From positions 1-5,472 of the forward strand of contig JAJAYY010000147.1 of assembly GCA_026785965.1 (NCBI GenBank): DNA of 5,472 nt, given 5' to 3'. Shown here one piece after another: positions 4,050 through 5,472 of this stretch. The notes beneath the pieces were generated by a model. The model saw only the letters and a program-made list of their open reading frames with translations. It searched no databases and was not told where the DNA came from. Both the position numbers and the translations under genes were made by a program. Numbering within the stretch: position 1 is the first letter of the stretch; every line of letters starts with the position of its first letter. Origin of the DNA: Sphingomonas bacterium. GTDB lineage: Bacteria > Pseudomonadota > Alphaproteobacteria > Sphingomonadales > Sphingomonadaceae.

Positions 4050-4817
4050 ATGCGCATTCTCCTGACCAACGACGACGGCATCAACGCCCCCGGTTTTGCG
4101 GCGCTCGAGCGAATCGCGGCACAATTTTCGGACGATGTGTGGGCGGTCGCTCCAGCCGAGGAGCAATCGGGCGCGGGCCATTCGCTGACCTTGTCGCGCC
4201 CGGTGCGGATCCGGCGGCTCGGCGACAAGCGCTTCGCGGTGATGGGCACGCCGACCGACGCGGTCATGCTCGCGCTGGCGCATGTGATGAAGGACGCCCC
4301 GCCCGACCTGATCCTGTCGGGAGTCAATCGCGGCGGCAATCTGGCCGAGGACGTGACGTATTCGGGGACGGTGTCGGCGGCGATGGAGGGCGCGCTCGCC
4401 GGGGTTCGGTCGATCGCATTGAGCCAAGTTTACGCGCGTGAGGGGATGGGCGACAGCGTCCCGTTTGCGACCGCCGAGGCATGGGCCGAACGCGTGCTGC
4501 GGCCGTTGCTCGACCAGCCGTTCGAGCCGCGCACCCTGGTCAACGTCAATTTCCCCGCGCTCGCCCCCGACGCGGTGCGCGGGGTGCGCGTCTGCCGCCA
4601 GGGGTTTCACGATTATGGCCGGCTGCGGATCGTCGAGCGCACCGATCCGCGCGGTTATCCCTATTTCTGGTTCGGGCTCGCCCCGACCGCACCCAGTCCG
4701 GGCCACGTCACTGACCTTGAAGCGGTCGCCGATGGCTTTGTTTCGGTCACGCCGCTGGCGCTCGACCTGACCCATGATCAGGGCCTTGCCGCGCTCGGCG
4801 CGCGGTTTGGCGACTAG
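4050..4817 (+). CDS. surE: 5'/3'-nucleotidase SurE (stationary-phase survival protein)
   Basis: Metal-dependent nucleoside monophosphatase that removes phosphate from 5'- and 3'-nucleotides, and in E. coli also acts on short polyphosphate; it is cytoplasmic and multimeric. The protein is 255 aa, normal for the family. It opens with the canonical MRILLTNDDGINAPG; Asp8 and Asp9, Ser40 in EEQSGAGHSLT and Asn93 in SGVNRGGN correspond to the metal ligands of E. coli SurE (Asp8, Asp9, Ser39, Asn91). Other conserved blocks are GTPTDAV (66-72) and YSGTVSAAMEGAL (104-116). The start is fixed by this N-terminus even though no ribosome-binding site precedes it. In many proteobacteria surE sits with serS or pcm; here it is divergent from dksA and is followed after 7 nt by an ABC transporter gene, so the two may share a transcript. 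All catalytic residues appear intact. Confidence 0.96.
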   Translation: MRILLTNDDGINAPGFAALERIAAQFSDDVWAVAPAEEQSGAGHSLTLSRPVRIRRLGDKRFAVMGTPTDAVMLALAHVMKDAPPDLILSGVNRGGNLAEDVTYSGTVSAAMEGALAGVRSIALSQVYAREGMGDSVPFATAEAWAERVLRPLLDQPFEPRTLVNVNFPALAPDAVRGVRVCRQGFHDYGRLRIVERTDPRGYPYFWFGLAPTAPSPGHVTDLEAVADGFVSVTPLALDLTHDQGLAALGARFGD

Positions 4818-4824
4818 CCGCGGC

Positions 4825-5472
4825 GTGACCGAGGCTCAGGATCAGCAGCAATTGCGCTTTGGTCAGGCGTTCGCCGTGCTGTACCGCCTCGCTTCGCCCG
4901 CGCGGCGGCGCGAATTGCTGTGGCTGGTGCTGCTGACCCCGGCCGCCGCTGTGGCCGAGTTGATCAGCGTCGCGTCGATCGTTCCGTTGCTCTCGCTGTT
5001 GTCGGGCGAAGCGTCGAGCCGGTCGTTGCCGTGGTTGTCGGCAATCTTCACCGGCGCGGCGGAACGCACCGGCCTTCCGACGCTGACGCTCGCCGCGGCG
5101 CTGTTCGTCGCCGCCGCCTTGCTCGCCGCCGTGACGCGTTTGGCGCTGGCGTGGATCAGTCAGCGGTTCGCTTTCGGGCTCGGCCACGAAATCGCGGTCG
5201 ACATCCAGCGCCGCGTGCTGTCGCAGCCTTACGCCTTTCACATCGGCCAGCACTCAAGCCAATTCATCGCCGCGCTCGAAAAGGTCGAGCAATTCTTGTT
5301 CAACCTGCTGCTGCCCTTGATCCGCGCGGCGGGGGCGGTGGCGATCATCCTGTTGGTCGGCGCCGCGCTGGTCCGGCTCGACCCGGTCAGCACGTTGATC
5401 GCGCTGGCCGCGGTCGGAACGGCTTATGCACTGGCCCTCGCGCTGGTGCGCAAGCGGCTCGCCGCCAACAGC
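4825..5472 (+). CDS. ABC exporter, transmembrane domain (N-terminal part; continues beyond window)
   Basis: The first 216 codons of an inner-membrane ABC transporter of the exporter type, probably with a fused ATPase domain beyond the window. Hydrophobic segments at about residues 32-59, 85-112, 157-182 and 187-207 fit TM1-TM4 of an MsbA-like fold. Between TM2 and TM3 the cytoplasmic helix HEIAVDIQRRVLSQPYAFH (121-139), followed by SSQFIAALEKVE, is characteristic of exporters related to lipid-linked sugar or polysaccharide flippases such as PglK/HepA types; the substrate is inferred only. No Walker A, signature or Walker B motif lies in the visible part. I start at GTG 4825, 7 nt after the surE stop, because the whole frame from there is sensible. 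The ribosome-binding site is poor, and GTG 4876, with an AGG upstream, is an alternative. Close spacing suggests coupling with surE. Confidence 0.82.
   Translation, partial: MTEAQDQQQLRFGQAFAVLYRLASPARRRELLWLVLLTPAAAVAELISVASIVPLLSLLSGEASSRSLPWLSAIFTGAAERTGLPTLTLAAALFVAAALLAAVTRLALAWISQRFAFGLGHEIAVDIQRRVLSQPYAFHIGQHSSQFIAALEKVEQFLFNLLLPLIRAAGAVAIILLVGAALVRLDPVSTLIALAAVGTAYALALALVRKRLAANS

Noticed and set aside
3347..4339. 330-codon version of DksA with a long N-terminal extension
   Set aside because: The extension has no DksA similarity, crosses the promoter region and overlaps surE. The ATG at 3811 has a strong ribosome-binding site and gives the family length.
3951..4775. Long 274-codon leftward open frame opposite surE
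   Set aside because: It is antisense to a fully supported surE gene. Its product is rich in Arg/Gly/His/Gln without domain pattern, as expected for an opposite-strand frame in GC-rich DNA.
4747..5253. 168-codon leftward open frame opposite the ABC transporter
   Set aside because: Low-complexity Arg/Gln-rich product antisense to a clear transmembrane protein; a compositional shadow.
1..5472. CRISPR array, insertion sequence, phage genes, tRNA or rRNA
   Set aside because: No regularly spaced repeats, transposase-like proteins, terminal repeats, phage proteins or recognisable structured RNA genes were seen on either strand.

Overview
This GC-rich window (third codon positions mostly G or C) looks like a chromosomal housekeeping segment of an alphaproteobacterium, most likely a sphingomonad. 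Three things suggest this: a DUF1465/RcdA-family gene next to two tiny DUF465 (YdcH-like) genes, an alphaproteobacterial DksA that keeps only one of the four zinc-finger cysteines, and the overall codon use. I see no phage, transposon, CRISPR array, tRNA or rRNA. Taxonomy is inferred from family recognition, not from a search.

Left part (1-2666). The window opens with an 11-G run and the C-terminal half of a nitronate monooxygenase. Its reading frame is broken by a TAA at 62-64 and carries unusual residues at conserved positions, so the first ~150 bases may be poor sequence or a decayed gene. It converges on, and overlaps by 9 nt, a leftward block: DUF1465/RcdA-like protein (2666-2175), iron-containing alcohol dehydrogenase (2157-1012) and hotdog acyl-CoA thioesterase (1015-584). 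These are spaced 17 nt apart and then overlap by 4 nt (GTGA), as in an operon.

Middle (2667-3346). Two small DUF465 proteins are transcribed divergently from a 165-nt gap: a 65-aa one leftward and a 51-aa one rightward. The 51-aa gene ends at a strong hairpin terminator that also separates it from dksA, which comes in from the other side. A perfect 7-bp inverted repeat sits just past the stop of the 65-aa gene, upstream of the RcdA-like gene.

Right part (3347-5472). dksA (leftward) and surE (rightward) are divergent around a 238-nt gap. The gap holds a plausible sigma-70-type dksA promoter with a perfect 7+7 bp inverted repeat filling its spacer, a hairpin in the predicted dksA leader, and weak signals compatible with a leaderless surE message. 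surE (5'/3'-nucleotidase) is followed after 7 nt by a GTG-started gene for an ABC exporter membrane domain that runs off the window.

I do not see a new multi-gene defence or mobile system. The most promising unexplained structures are regulatory: the operator-like repeat inside the dksA promoter, the repeat upstream of the RcdA-like gene, and the pairing of a cell-cycle proteolysis-type gene with two metabolic enzymes in one transcription unit.
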